Assembly (NCBI GenBank): GCA_023262945.1
Contig: JALQXY010000067.1
Coordinates: 1 to 15,496, forward strand
From: Rickettsiales bacterium
Lineage (GTDB): Bacteria; Pseudomonadota; Alphaproteobacteria; Rickettsiales; UBA1997
Length of the DNA: 15,496 bases
Reading direction: 5' to 3'
Made by a program: the position numbers and the translations under genes. The notes below the pieces were generated by a model that had not been told where the DNA came from, did no database searches, and was given only the letters and a program-made list of their open reading frames with translations. The first letter of the stretch is position 1; the number at the start of each line of letters is the position of its first letter. This document shows, piece after piece, positions 1 to 6,703 of the stretch.

Positions 1-2
1 CA

Positions 3-146
3 ATAAAAAAAACAGCCCAAACTCTCAAAATTTCTTTAAAAAAATGGGAGATTTCTTTGGATAAACATCTAAAAATCCTTGTGAAAGACCTCTTATACCA
101 ATTACCATCTAAAAATGAACAATATGACAAAATATTTTTGAGATAA
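3..146 (+). CDS. Possible 3' end of an unidentified gene, running into repeat copy 1
   Basis: One plus-strand frame is open from the first complete codon of the window for 47 codons to a TAA at 144-146. The first 30 residues are Lys-rich and look helical (for example LKISLKKWEISLDKH). The last 17 residues, starting LYQLPSKNEQYD, are encoded by the left arm of the repeat that begins at 94. If the frame is real, the repeat supplies the C-terminus of the protein, and the gene would converge on pyrD. I recognise no family. Another plus frame ends at 62-64 and a minus-strand frame is also open here, so in such AT-rich DNA this could be chance. No start codon lies within the window. Confidence 0.22.
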   Translation: MKKTAQTLKISLKKWEISLDKHLKILVKDLLYQLPSKNEQYDKIFLR

Positions 147-265
147 AAATTGTAAAAAATGCAAGTCCTATAGGTATAGGGCTTAAGGCTTTTTGCAATT
201 TTTAGCCAAAAAGATAAAGTCAGATTGTTTAGCTTTTATATGCTTTTTACTTGGGAATTGGTATA
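94..265. repeat. Dispersed palindromic repeat (MITE-like), copy 1, complete
   Basis: The 172 bp unit starts TATACCAATTACC and ends GGGAATTGGTATA, so its termini are inverted repeats. Inside is a near-perfect inverted pair, AAAAATTGTAAAAA (145-158) against TTTTTGCAATTTTT (190-203). Nested within that is a second pair, AAGTCCTATA (163-172) against TATAGGGCTT (175-184), around a GG centre. As RNA it would fold into one long stem on either strand. Its right end is 1 bp from the pyrD stop codon (267-269), so it forms the 3' flank of pyrD. Four related copies lie at 6334, 6568, 6873 and 15411. There is no transposase; terminal repeats plus small size suggest a non-autonomous element, possibly of IS630/Tc1 type, but that is inference. 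Confidence 0.9.
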
Positions 266-266
266 G

Positions 267-1370
267 TTATGCAGAAGTCTTATTCTGACATCCAATAGCT
301 TCTTTTACGTTATCAAAGCCATCATCTTTAAGCATTTTACTTAAATCTTTTTTTATTTTTTCAGTCAGACCAAATCCTTGATAAATAAAAGCAGAGTAAA
401 TTTGTACTAAAGAAGCTCCTAGTTTTATTTTTTCATAAGCATCTTGAGCATTTGATACCCCGCCCGCAGCTATTATAGGTACTTTTCCTTTTGTTAATTG
501 ATAAAAATTAGTAAGTATTTGATTAGATTTGTTAAAAAGTGGCCCTCCACTAAGCCCACCAATCTCTTGTTGATTTTGATCTTTAAGATTAAAATTGCGA
601 TCAATAGTTGTGTTGGCAATAATTATGCCATCTATTTTATTTTTTAAGATGGTATTAGCGATCTTTTCTTGCTCTTCTTTATCTATATCGGGGGCAATTT
701 TAAGCAAAATTGGCACTTCTTTATTGCATTTCTTTTTAAGTAGATTTTTCTTTGCCATAATTTTTTGTAAAAAATCCGCTAAATTATCCTCTTTTTGAAT
801 ATCTCGCAAATTTTTGGTATTCGGTGAAGAAATGTTTATAGTGATGTAAGATGATTTATTATAAACAAGACTAAGCATTTCATCATAATCTACAAAAAAA
901 TCTTTAGTATCTTTATTTTTACCAATATTAACGCCTATTATTGGTCTATGTTTTAATTTTGTAAAATATCGCCATATATTATCAATATTTTTGATAAAAA
1001 TATCGCTTCCTAAATTATTAAAACCCAAACGGTTAATTATTGCATTGTCTTGCTTAAGACGAAAAATTCTTGGCTTTGGATTGCCTTTCTGAGGTTTTGG
1101 CGTTGAGGTTCCAACCTCAATAAAGCCAAAACCAAATTTATTTAAAGCAATAACCGCTTCAGCATTTTTATCAAAACCAGCCGCTAGTCCGATTGGATTA
1201 TCAAAGTCAATATTCCAGATATTATTTTGTAAATTATGATATTTCTTATCATAACAAAATAATGTAGCAAATTTAGGAAAATATTTCAAAAATTTTATAG
1301 CCAGATTATGACATTTCTCAGCATCTAAGCAAAAAATTATTGGACGAATTATTTTATAAATAGATAACAT
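267..1370 (-). CDS. pyrD: Dihydroorotate dehydrogenase (quinone), class 2
   Basis: Oxidises dihydroorotate to orotate in pyrimidine synthesis and passes electrons through FMN to membrane quinone. Numbered from a possible TTG at 1385, the FMN-barrel motifs are AAGFDKN (68-74), GFNNLG (121-126), NIGKNKD (153-159), INISSPNT with the catalytic Ser (183-190), KIAPD (229-233), NTTIDR (258-263), GGLSGGPL (276-283) and GASLVQIYSAF (323-333). The N-terminal helical segment before residue 60 is typical of class 2 enzymes and docks on the membrane. I chose the ATG at 1370 (367 aa) over the TTG at 1385 (372 aa); neither has a clear ribosome binding site. The ending DGFDNVKEAIG resembles alphaproteobacterial PyrD. 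It is transcribed divergently from ybgC, and its stop is 1 bp from repeat copy 1. Confidence 0.97.
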   Translation of the reverse strand: MLSIYKIIRPIIFCLDAEKCHNLAIKFLKYFPKFATLFCYDKKYHNLQNNIWNIDFDNPIGLAAGFDKNAEAVIALNKFGFGFIEVGTSTPKPQKGNPKPRIFRLKQDNAIINRLGFNNLGSDIFIKNIDNIWRYFTKLKHRPIIGVNIGKNKDTKDFFVDYDEMLSLVYNKSSYITINISSPNTKNLRDIQKEDNLADFLQKIMAKKNLLKKKCNKEVPILLKIAPDIDKEEQEKIANTILKNKIDGIIIANTTIDRNFNLKDQNQQEIGGLSGGPLFNKSNQILTNFYQLTKGKVPIIAAGGVSNAQDAYEKIKLGASLVQIYSAFIYQGFGLTEKIKKDLSKMLKDDGFDNVKEAIGCQNKTSA

Positions 1371-1415
1371 ATTGACTTTGATCAATTATTGAGTTCTTTT
1401 ATTATTAACTTTTTC

Positions 1416-1445
1416 ATAATATCATTTCAAAATTTTTTTGTACAA
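1416..1445 (-). promoter_or_regulatory. Candidate pyrD promoter
   Basis: On the minus strand TTGTAC (1445-1440) is followed after 18 bp by TATTAT (1421-1416), about 45 bp upstream of the chosen pyrD start. The -10 matches five of six consensus bases, the -35 only three. The 95 bp between the pyrD and ybgC starts must hold both divergent promoters; a plus-strand TACAAT at 1441-1446 is a possible ybgC -10 but has no convincing -35. AT-rich DNA produces such matches often. Confidence 0.3.
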
Positions 1446-1465
1446 TATTTATTAAAGCAATTGAG

Positions 1466-1864
1466 ATGAAAATTTTTAATTATCGCGTTTATTATGAAGA
1501 TACTGACGCTGGAGGTATTGTTTATTACGCTAACTATCTTAAATTTTACGAAAGAGCCCGAACTGATTTTTTGCGCGCAATTAATATATCGCAAAATGAT
1601 CTTGCAAAATCACAAGATTTGATTTTTGTGGCAAGTAAATGCCAAATATCTTACAAAAAGCCAGCAAGACTTGATGACATGCTTAAAGTTTCGGTAGAAA
1701 TTGAAAAAATAGGTAGTGCTTATTTGGATATTTTTCAACAAATTTATGTTAATGAAATTTTAATAAATGAATGTAAAATAAAAATCGCCGCCGTTAGTTA
1801 TAGCGATTTGCGCCCAAAAAGAATTATGGATGATATTTTAAATAAATTTAAATATAATGTTTGA
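1466..1864 (+). CDS. ybgC: Acyl-CoA thioesterase of the YbgC (tol-pal associated) 4HBT family
   Basis: A single hotdog domain of 132 aa, usual for YbgC, which hydrolyses acyl-CoA thioesters in the cytosol and is linked in other Proteobacteria to phospholipid metabolism and the Tol-Pal system. The signature YYEDTDAGGIVYYANY (9-24) contains the catalytic Asp14, and YLKFYERAR (24-32) matches the family helix. The His that follows VVY in E. coli YbgC is Tyr21 here. No tolQ, tolR, tolA or pal gene lies in the window; instead its last 8 bp overlap the start of ffh (ATGTTTGA), so the two are probably translationally coupled. It is the first gene of a six-gene plus-strand run. The substrate cannot be read from the sequence. 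Confidence 0.93.
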   Translation: MKIFNYRVYYEDTDAGGIVYYANYLKFYERARTDFLRAINISQNDLAKSQDLIFVASKCQISYKKPARLDDMLKVSVEIEKIGSAYLDIFQQIYVNEILINECKIKIAAVSYSDLRPKRIMDDILNKFKYNV

Positions 1865-3239
1865 TAACTTTTCTAATAAAATTTCTGGTATTTTTGATAA
1901 AATTGCTCGTCGTCGCTTTATTTCAGAAGATGACCTAAAAGAATCTATGCGTGAAATTCGCATAGCTTTGCTTGAAGCTGATGTTTCTTTAGTGGTTGTT
2001 AAAGATTTTATTGCCAAAATACAAGAAATAGCAATTGGTCACGAAGTATTTAAAAGCGTGTCCCCTGGTCAAATGATTGTTAAAATTGTTCATGATGAGT
2101 TGGTCAATTTACTTGGTAGTACAAAATCAGAAATTAATATTGATACCAAGCCACCAGCAATAATCTTGGCAGCTGGTTTACAAGCCTCAGGAAAAACAAC
2201 TTCTTGCGCCAAATTAGCCAATTTACTAAAGCGCAAGGATAAAAGAATTTTACTTGCTTCACTTGATATTTACAGGCCAGCAGCTGCTGAACAATTACAA
2301 ATTTTAGCTCAACAATTACAGATTGATTGCGCTGATTTTGATCCGTCAAAATCGCCTCTTGAATTAGCTAAAAGCGCTAAAAAAAGGGCTATTGAATATA
2401 GCTATGATATTTTAATTTTAGATAGCGCTGGAAGAAATGTGTTAGATAAAAAAATGATGCAAGAAGTTACAGAAATAGAGCGCGAAATAAATCCAGTAGA
2501 AACTTTGCTGGTTGTAGATTCAATGATTGGTCAAGAAGGAGTTAATGTCGCCAATAGCTTTAAAGAAAGTCTTAACCTAACGGGCATCATACTAACTCGT
2601 CTTGATGGCGATTCTCGCGGAGGTGCTGCTTTAACAATGAAAGCAGTAACAGGTTGTCCAATAAAATTTATTGGTGTTGGTGAAAAAATAGATGATTTTG
2701 AAGAATTTAATCCCGACCGTATTGCATCTCGTATCTTTGGCATGGGAGATGTTGTAACATTAGTTGAAAAGGCTAAAGATTTTCTTGATGAAGAAAAAGC
2801 AGAAAAAACCGCTAGAAAATTAGCTAAAGGACAATTTGATTTTAACGATTTATTGTCGCAGATAAAAAATATGAAAAAAATGGGCGGTATCGCCAAAATT
2901 GCCAAAATGCTACCAGGAATGAGTAAAATTCAAGAGCAAATCGATGCCAGAGGAGGGCTTGATAAAGAAATAAAATTACAAGAAGCTATAATTCTATCTA
3001 TGACAAAACAAGAAAGAGCTAAGCCTGATTTATTAAACTCTTCTCGTAAAAGACGTATTGCGCTTGGCTCAGGCGCAACAATTCAACAGCTAAATAGCTT
3101 ACTTAAAAAATATAAACAAATGCAAAAAATGCTACGCAAAGTTGGGGGGAAAGATCCAGCAGAAATTGAGGGGATGCTTAAGCAATTTTCTAATTCAAAA
3201 ACTCCCAATTTTGGCAATATTGTTAATATAAATAAATAA
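1857..3239 (+). CDS. ffh: Signal recognition particle protein Ffh (SRP54 GTPase)
   Basis: Binds signal sequences of nascent inner-membrane proteins with 4.5S RNA and delivers ribosomes to FtsY. The order is an N domain (1-95), a GTPase G domain (about 100-300) and a Met-rich M domain (about 330-435). GTPase motifs are GLQASGKTT (107-115), DIYRPAAAEQL (137-147), DSAGR (189-193), TRLDGDSRGGAAL (247-259) and GVGEK (273-277). The M domain has MLPGM (351-355), SMTKQER (381-387), SSRKRRIALGSG (395-406) and a Met-rich helix KQMQKMLRKVGG (420-431), the RNA- and signal-binding part. Length of 460 aa is normal. Two motifs differ from the usual forms: GLQGSGKT reads GLQASGKT and DTAGR reads DSAGR. Both are conservative and the protein looks functional. 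Start overlaps ybgC by 8 bp. Confidence 0.98.
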   Translation: MFDNFSNKISGIFDKIARRRFISEDDLKESMREIRIALLEADVSLVVVKDFIAKIQEIAIGHEVFKSVSPGQMIVKIVHDELVNLLGSTKSEINIDTKPPAIILAAGLQASGKTTSCAKLANLLKRKDKRILLASLDIYRPAAAEQLQILAQQLQIDCADFDPSKSPLELAKSAKKRAIEYSYDILILDSAGRNVLDKKMMQEVTEIEREINPVETLLVVDSMIGQEGVNVANSFKESLNLTGIILTRLDGDSRGGAALTMKAVTGCPIKFIGVGEKIDDFEEFNPDRIASRIFGMGDVVTLVEKAKDFLDEEKAEKTARKLAKGQFDFNDLLSQIKNMKKMGGIAKIAKMLPGMSKIQEQIDARGGLDKEIKLQEAIILSMTKQERAKPDLLNSSRKRRIALGSGATIQQLNSLLKKYKQMQKMLRKVGGKDPAEIEGMLKQFSNSKTPNFGNIVNINK

Positions 3240-3242
3240 TTA

Positions 3243-3686
3243 ATGCCATCATTTACCCAAACAAAAAATCTTAATTATAGCGCTAAACAGATGTTTGATT
3301 TGGTTATGGATATTGAAAAATATCCAGAGTTTCTTCCTTGGTGTAAAAAATCTCATATTTTTAGAAGAATTGACGATTCTAATCTTGAAGCTGACTTGCT
3401 CATTAGTTTTAAGAATATATTTGAGAATTATCGCTCTCATGTATATTTTAATAGCGAAAAAGATGGATATATTATTGATGTTAAGGCAATTTCTGGACCT
3501 TTTCGCTTATTAATTAATAATTGGCATTTTATTGAAACTGGAAATCAAAAATGTAAAATAGATTTTCATGTTGAGTTTGAATTTAATTCTAAATTATTAA
3601 CCAAATTAATTGGTTTGATTTTTAAAGAAGCTAGTAAGAAGATGGTCAAAGCCTTTGAAGAAAGAGCTAAAAAAATTTATTCATAA
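3243..3686 (+). CDS. ratA: RatA/COQ10-type START-domain protein
   Basis: A 147 aa single-domain protein of the START/polyketide-cyclase superfamily. The signature MDIEKYPEFLPWCKKS (22-37) near the N-terminus and the amphipathic C-terminal helix (KEASKKMVKAFEERAKKIY) are typical of the COQ10/RatA group. Mitochondrial COQ10 binds ubiquinone and supports respiration; E. coli RatA was described as interfering with 70S assembly. In an alphaproteobacterium a lipid- or quinone-binding role is the more likely one, but the sequence does not settle it. It begins 3 bp after the ffh stop and ends 2 bp before the HIT gene, so it is part of the same operon. No partner antitoxin gene (ratB) is adjacent. Confidence 0.88.
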   Translation: MPSFTQTKNLNYSAKQMFDLVMDIEKYPEFLPWCKKSHIFRRIDDSNLEADLLISFKNIFENYRSHVYFNSEKDGYIIDVKAISGPFRLLINNWHFIETGNQKCKIDFHVEFEFNSKLLTKLIGLIFKEASKKMVKAFEERAKKIYS

Positions 3687-3688
3687 AT

Positions 3689-4060
3689 ATGACTTACGAT
3701 AAAAAAAATGTCTTTGCTAAAATAATTCGCAAAGAGTTACCGGCACAAATTATTTACGAAGATGAACATATATTATCTTTTGCCGATATTTCTAAAGCTG
3801 CGCCAGTTCATATTTTGGTTATACCTAAAGGACGATATGTAAACTTGGTTGATTTTACTAATAACGCCAATATCAATGAAATAGCTCACTTTTTTAAAAA
3901 AGTAAGTGAGATAGCTAAAAAATATGGCGATAATGGTTTTCGTATAATTTCTAATACAGGTCATGATGCAGAGCAAACAGTTGAACATTTTCATGTTCAT
4001 ATTTTAGCTGGCAAAAAATTGGGCCCGTTACTAGATAAAACCTCTATGCAAATGGTGTAA
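3689..4060 (+). CDS. Histidine triad (HIT) nucleotide-binding protein, HinT-like
   Basis: A 123 aa HIT-fold protein. The triad reads VEHFHVHIL with His100, His102 and His104; the last is the expected nucleophile. The N-terminal part NVFAKIIRKELPAQIIYEDE (7-26) and the APVHILVIPKG strand (38-48) match the HinT branch, which hydrolyses purine nucleoside phosphoramidates and AMP-lysine adducts in the cytosol. The SNTGHDAEQTV segment (89-99) before the triad is also typical. It follows ratA after 2 bp and precedes metC by 19 bp. Its physiological substrate is unknown in most bacteria, so I give no gene symbol. Confidence 0.95.
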   Translation: MTYDKKNVFAKIIRKELPAQIIYEDEHILSFADISKAAPVHILVIPKGRYVNLVDFTNNANINEIAHFFKKVSEIAKKYGDNGFRIISNTGHDAEQTVEHFHVHILAGKKLGPLLDKTSMQMV

Positions 4061-4079
4061 TTTTTTATAAATTGTAAGT

Positions 4080-5291
4080 ATGATAAAAACAAAAGCAAAT
4101 TGTGCGACGCAAATGGTGCATCTAGCACGCAACCCTAAAGAGCAAGGATGGATGGTTAATCCACCAATCTATCAAACTTCAACTATTGTATTTCCCAAAT
4201 TAAAAGATTTGCTATACGCAGAAAGAGGTTATTCTGATAACAACAAAGTAAAACCCTATGAGTTAAAATATGGTCGCTATGGTACGCAATCAAATTTTAC
4301 TTTAGAAAAGGCCATAGCAAAATTAGAAAATGGCTATAATAGCTTTGTAACATCTTCTGGAGCCGCAGCTATTAATACAGCATTAATTGCCTTTTTAGGA
4401 AAAGGAGATCACATGTTATTGGTTGATAACACCTATTCTCCAACAAGATCTTTTGCTGATAAATTTCTTAAAAAATTTGGTATCGAGACAACTTATTACG
4501 ATCCAAGAATTGGTGGCGACATTAAAAATCTAATCAAGGAAAATACCAAGGTGATCTTCATGGAATCTCCAGGCTCTCTAAGCTTTGAAATTCAAGATGT
4601 AAAAGCAATTTGTAAAGTAGCTAAGGCCAATAATATAGTAACTATAGTTGATAATTCTTGGGGTAGCGGTATTTACTACAAACCACTCAATCATGGAGCC
4701 GATGTTTCTGTAATAGCTGCCACTAAATATATCAATGGCCACTCTGACGTAATGATGGGCGCTATTACTATCAAGAAAAAGCATTTTCGTGTCATGTATG
4801 AAGCCTTTCGCTATATGGCTGTAACAGCAGCACCTTTTTCATGCTACTTAACTCAAAGGGGTTTTAGAACTGCAAAATTGCGCATGGATCAATCCTTTAA
4901 AACCGCATTATCTCTAGCTAAATGGCTTGAAACAAAAGATGAGATTTATAAAGTATTATATCCGGCACTTGAATCAAGTATTGACCACAAGATTTGGAAA
5001 AGAGATTTTACAGGCGCTGCTGGTTTATTTACAATTATCTTAAAAAAGAAATATAGTAATGAAGCTTTGGCAAGAATGATTGATAATCTAAATTACTATG
5101 GCCTTGGCTACTCTTGGGGCGGATATGAATCATTGATATTACCTTGCAATGTTGCCGCAGTTAGATCTGAAACAAAATGGCCTTATGGTGAAAAAACCTG
5201 TTTACGAATTAGTGTTGGATTAGAAGATTTACAAGATTTAAAGCAAGACTTAGAAAACGGATTTAAAAGATTAAAAAATGAACAAAATTAA
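4080..5291 (+). CDS. metC: Cystathionine beta-lyase (PLP, Cys/Met metabolism family)
   Basis: Cleaves cystathionine to homocysteine, pyruvate and ammonia, the penultimate step of methionine synthesis. Full-length at 403 aa. PLP-binding features are TSSGAAAIN (91-99), MESPGS (161-166), VDNSWGSGIYY (190-200) and the Schiff-base Lys216 in AATKYINGHSD (213-223). YGLGYSWGGYESL (340-352) is the form seen in MetC-type enzymes and favours beta-lyase over cystathionine gamma-synthase or gamma-lyase. The reaction remains a family-level assignment. The last 14 bp overlap pheS. No other methionine gene is adjacent, so in this organism it may be part of a partial pathway or may act as a general cysteine/cystathionine beta-lyase. 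Confidence 0.93.
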   Translation: MIKTKANCATQMVHLARNPKEQGWMVNPPIYQTSTIVFPKLKDLLYAERGYSDNNKVKPYELKYGRYGTQSNFTLEKAIAKLENGYNSFVTSSGAAAINTALIAFLGKGDHMLLVDNTYSPTRSFADKFLKKFGIETTYYDPRIGGDIKNLIKENTKVIFMESPGSLSFEIQDVKAICKVAKANNIVTIVDNSWGSGIYYKPLNHGADVSVIAATKYINGHSDVMMGAITIKKKHFRVMYEAFRYMAVTAAPFSCYLTQRGFRTAKLRMDQSFKTALSLAKWLETKDEIYKVLYPALESSIDHKIWKRDFTGAAGLFTIILKKKYSNEALARMIDNLNYYGLGYSWGGYESLILPCNVAAVRSETKWPYGEKTCLRISVGLEDLQDLKQDLENGFKRLKNEQN

Positions 5292-6303
5292 ACAGATAGC
5301 AGATAATTTTACCAATCAGCTAACAAACGTATCTAATAAGCAAGATTTAGAAAATATCAGAATAAATTTTTTAGGCAAAAAAGGATATATAAATACTCTT
5401 TACAGTGAATTGAAAGAAGTTGATGTCAGTCAAAAAAAAGAATTCGGTGCCCACATCAATGACTTAAGAGATGAAATAGTAATAAAAGTAAATGAGATTA
5501 AAAATAAGTTAGAATCCGAAGAAATTAACAAAAAATTAGCTAATGAAAAGCTAGATCTAACCGAGCCTTATAGATTACAAAATATTGGATTTTTGCATCC
5601 CTTAACCAAAACAATAGAAGAGGTTAAAAATATCTTACATAATCTGGGATTTGAATTTGCCACAGGGCCAGAAGTGGAAGATGATTTTCATAATTTTAGC
5701 GCCTTAAATATCCCCAAAGACCACCCAGCGAGACAAATGCAGGATACTTTTTATCTTAAAAATTCTCAACTCTTACTTCGAACTCATACGTCTAATACTC
5801 AAATTCGTAAAATGCTTAATTGCAAACCACCAATGCAAATTGCTTCCTTGGGAAAAGTTTTTCGCTATGATTATGATAAAACTCATACACCAATGTTTCA
5901 TCAAGTTGAGGGCTTTGCCGTTGGCAAAAATATTACCATGAGTAATTTAAAATGGGTTTTGCAAGAATTTTTGCAGCAATTTTTTGAAAATAATAATATT
6001 GAATTGCGTTTTCGTCCTAGCTTTTTTCCATTCACCGAGCCTTCAGCCGAGGTTGATATAAATTACAGTATCGACGATCAAAGAAGAATAAAAATAGGCA
6101 AAGGTGATAAATTTATGGAAATCTTAGGTTGCGGCATGATTCATCCCAATGTTTTAAATAATTGCCATATTGATTCATCGAAATTTCAAGGATTTGCTTT
6201 TGGCATTGGTATTGAAAGGTTGGCTATGCTGAAATATGGCATCAATGATTTAAGAATGCTTTTTGAGAATGATGTAAGATTTTTACAGCATTATGGTTTT
6301 TAG
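5278..6303 (+). CDS. pheS: Phenylalanine--tRNA ligase alpha subunit
   Basis: Catalytic subunit of the cytosolic alpha2beta2 enzyme that charges tRNA-Phe. The N-terminal coiled coil (about 1-90) precedes a class II synthetase core. Visible motifs are the region after FLHPLT (105-110), LLRTHTSNTQIR (166-177), motif 2 with GKVFRYDYDKTHTPMFHQVE (192-211), PFTEPSAEVD (251-260) and motif 3 with GFAFGIGIERLAMLKYGIND (305-324). 341 aa is a normal length. The start overlaps metC by 14 bp and it is the last gene of the run. It is not followed by pheT; instead repeat copy 2 begins 30 bp after the stop. The beta subunit must be encoded elsewhere. Confidence 0.98.
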   Translation: MNKIKQIADNFTNQLTNVSNKQDLENIRINFLGKKGYINTLYSELKEVDVSQKKEFGAHINDLRDEIVIKVNEIKNKLESEEINKKLANEKLDLTEPYRLQNIGFLHPLTKTIEEVKNILHNLGFEFATGPEVEDDFHNFSALNIPKDHPARQMQDTFYLKNSQLLLRTHTSNTQIRKMLNCKPPMQIASLGKVFRYDYDKTHTPMFHQVEGFAVGKNITMSNLKWVLQEFLQQFFENNNIELRFRPSFFPFTEPSAEVDINYSIDDQRRIKIGKGDKFMEILGCGMIHPNVLNNCHIDSSKFQGFAFGIGIERLAMLKYGINDLRMLFENDVRFLQHYGF

Positions 6304-6333
6304 ATTTTTTTAAAAGACCGCTGCAAATCAATT

Positions 6334-6505
6334 AATACCAATTCTCATCTAAAAATGAACAATATGACAAAATATTTTTGATATTAAAACTAAGAAAGAA
6401 GAAAGCTGTACGCCCATATAGTTTGAATCTTTTTTTAATTTTAGTCGAAAAGATAAAGAATTTAATCGCTTATTTTTAACTGTTTTAAAGATGAACTTTG
6501 GTATA
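6334..6505. repeat. Dispersed palindromic repeat, copy 2, complete but with a divergent centre
   Basis: The 172 bp unit has ends AATACCAATTCTC and CTTTGGTATA. Its left 45 bp are almost identical to copy 1 and its right part matches copy 4 (GATAAAGAATTTAATCGCTTA). The centre differs: CTAAGAAAGAAGAAAG on the left faces a right arm ending TTTTTTTAATTTTAG, so the arms still pair roughly although their sequence has changed. One frame, beginning TAC CAA TTC at 6336, stays open for 47 codons to a TAA at 6477-6479. It lies 30 bp after the pheS stop. Confidence 0.88.
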
Positions 6506-6526
6506 ACTTTTAAAAAACTAGAATAC

Positions 6527-6555
6527 TTGTATTTTATTAATTTATTCTTTATAAT
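6527..6555 (+). promoter_or_regulatory. Probable sigma-70 promoter for tRNA-Tyr
   Basis: TTGTAT (6527-6532) and a perfect TATAAT (6550-6555) are separated by 17 bp in the 62 bp gap between repeat copies 2 and 3. Transcription would start near 6562, just before copy 3, and run through that element into tRNA-Tyr. I found no better promoter in the 35 bp between copy 3 and the tRNA. The -35 matches only three consensus bases, so this is a prediction. Confidence 0.45.
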
Positions 6556-6567
6556 ATTTTTCCTTGT

Positions 6568-6703
6568 TATACCAAATCCAATCTTTAAATAAAATTATAA
6601 CAAAATATTTTTTAAGATAAAAATTTTAAAATCATTTTTAGCCAAAAATATGAAGTTAGAATTTTAATTTTCCTTAAAACCTTTAAAGATGGTATTTGGT
6701 ATT
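6568..6703. repeat. Dispersed palindromic repeat, copy 3, shorter variant
   Basis: A 136 bp relative of the other copies, with ends TATACCAAATCC and GGTATTTGGTATT. It keeps the motif ACAAAATATTTTTTAAGATA and the TTTTTAGCCAAAAA block but lacks the central hairpin of about 40 bp found in copies 1 and 4. Its terminal repeats are extended instead: ATCTTTAAA on the left faces TTTAAAGAT on the right. It lies between the probable promoter at 6527-6555 and tRNA-Tyr, so it would be part of the tRNA precursor leader. Confidence 0.8.

Noticed and set aside
94..265. CRISPR array or attachment-site explanation for the repeats
   Set aside because: The copies are about 172 bp, dispersed over 15 kb, internally palindromic and not spaced by short unique spacers; no cas gene or integrase is present.
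1440..1446. TACAAT as a ybgC -10 box
   Set aside because: No acceptable -35 lies 16-18 bp upstream, and it overlaps the proposed pyrD -35 on the other strand.
2134..2905. Minus-strand frames of 71 and 124 codons within ffh
   Set aside because: They lie antisense to a full, conserved gene and their peptides have no recognisable motif.
3243..3686. RatA as part of a RatA-RatB toxin-antitoxin pair
   Set aside because: No ratB-like gene is adjacent; the neighbours are ffh and a HIT gene, so a COQ10-like role is the safer reading.
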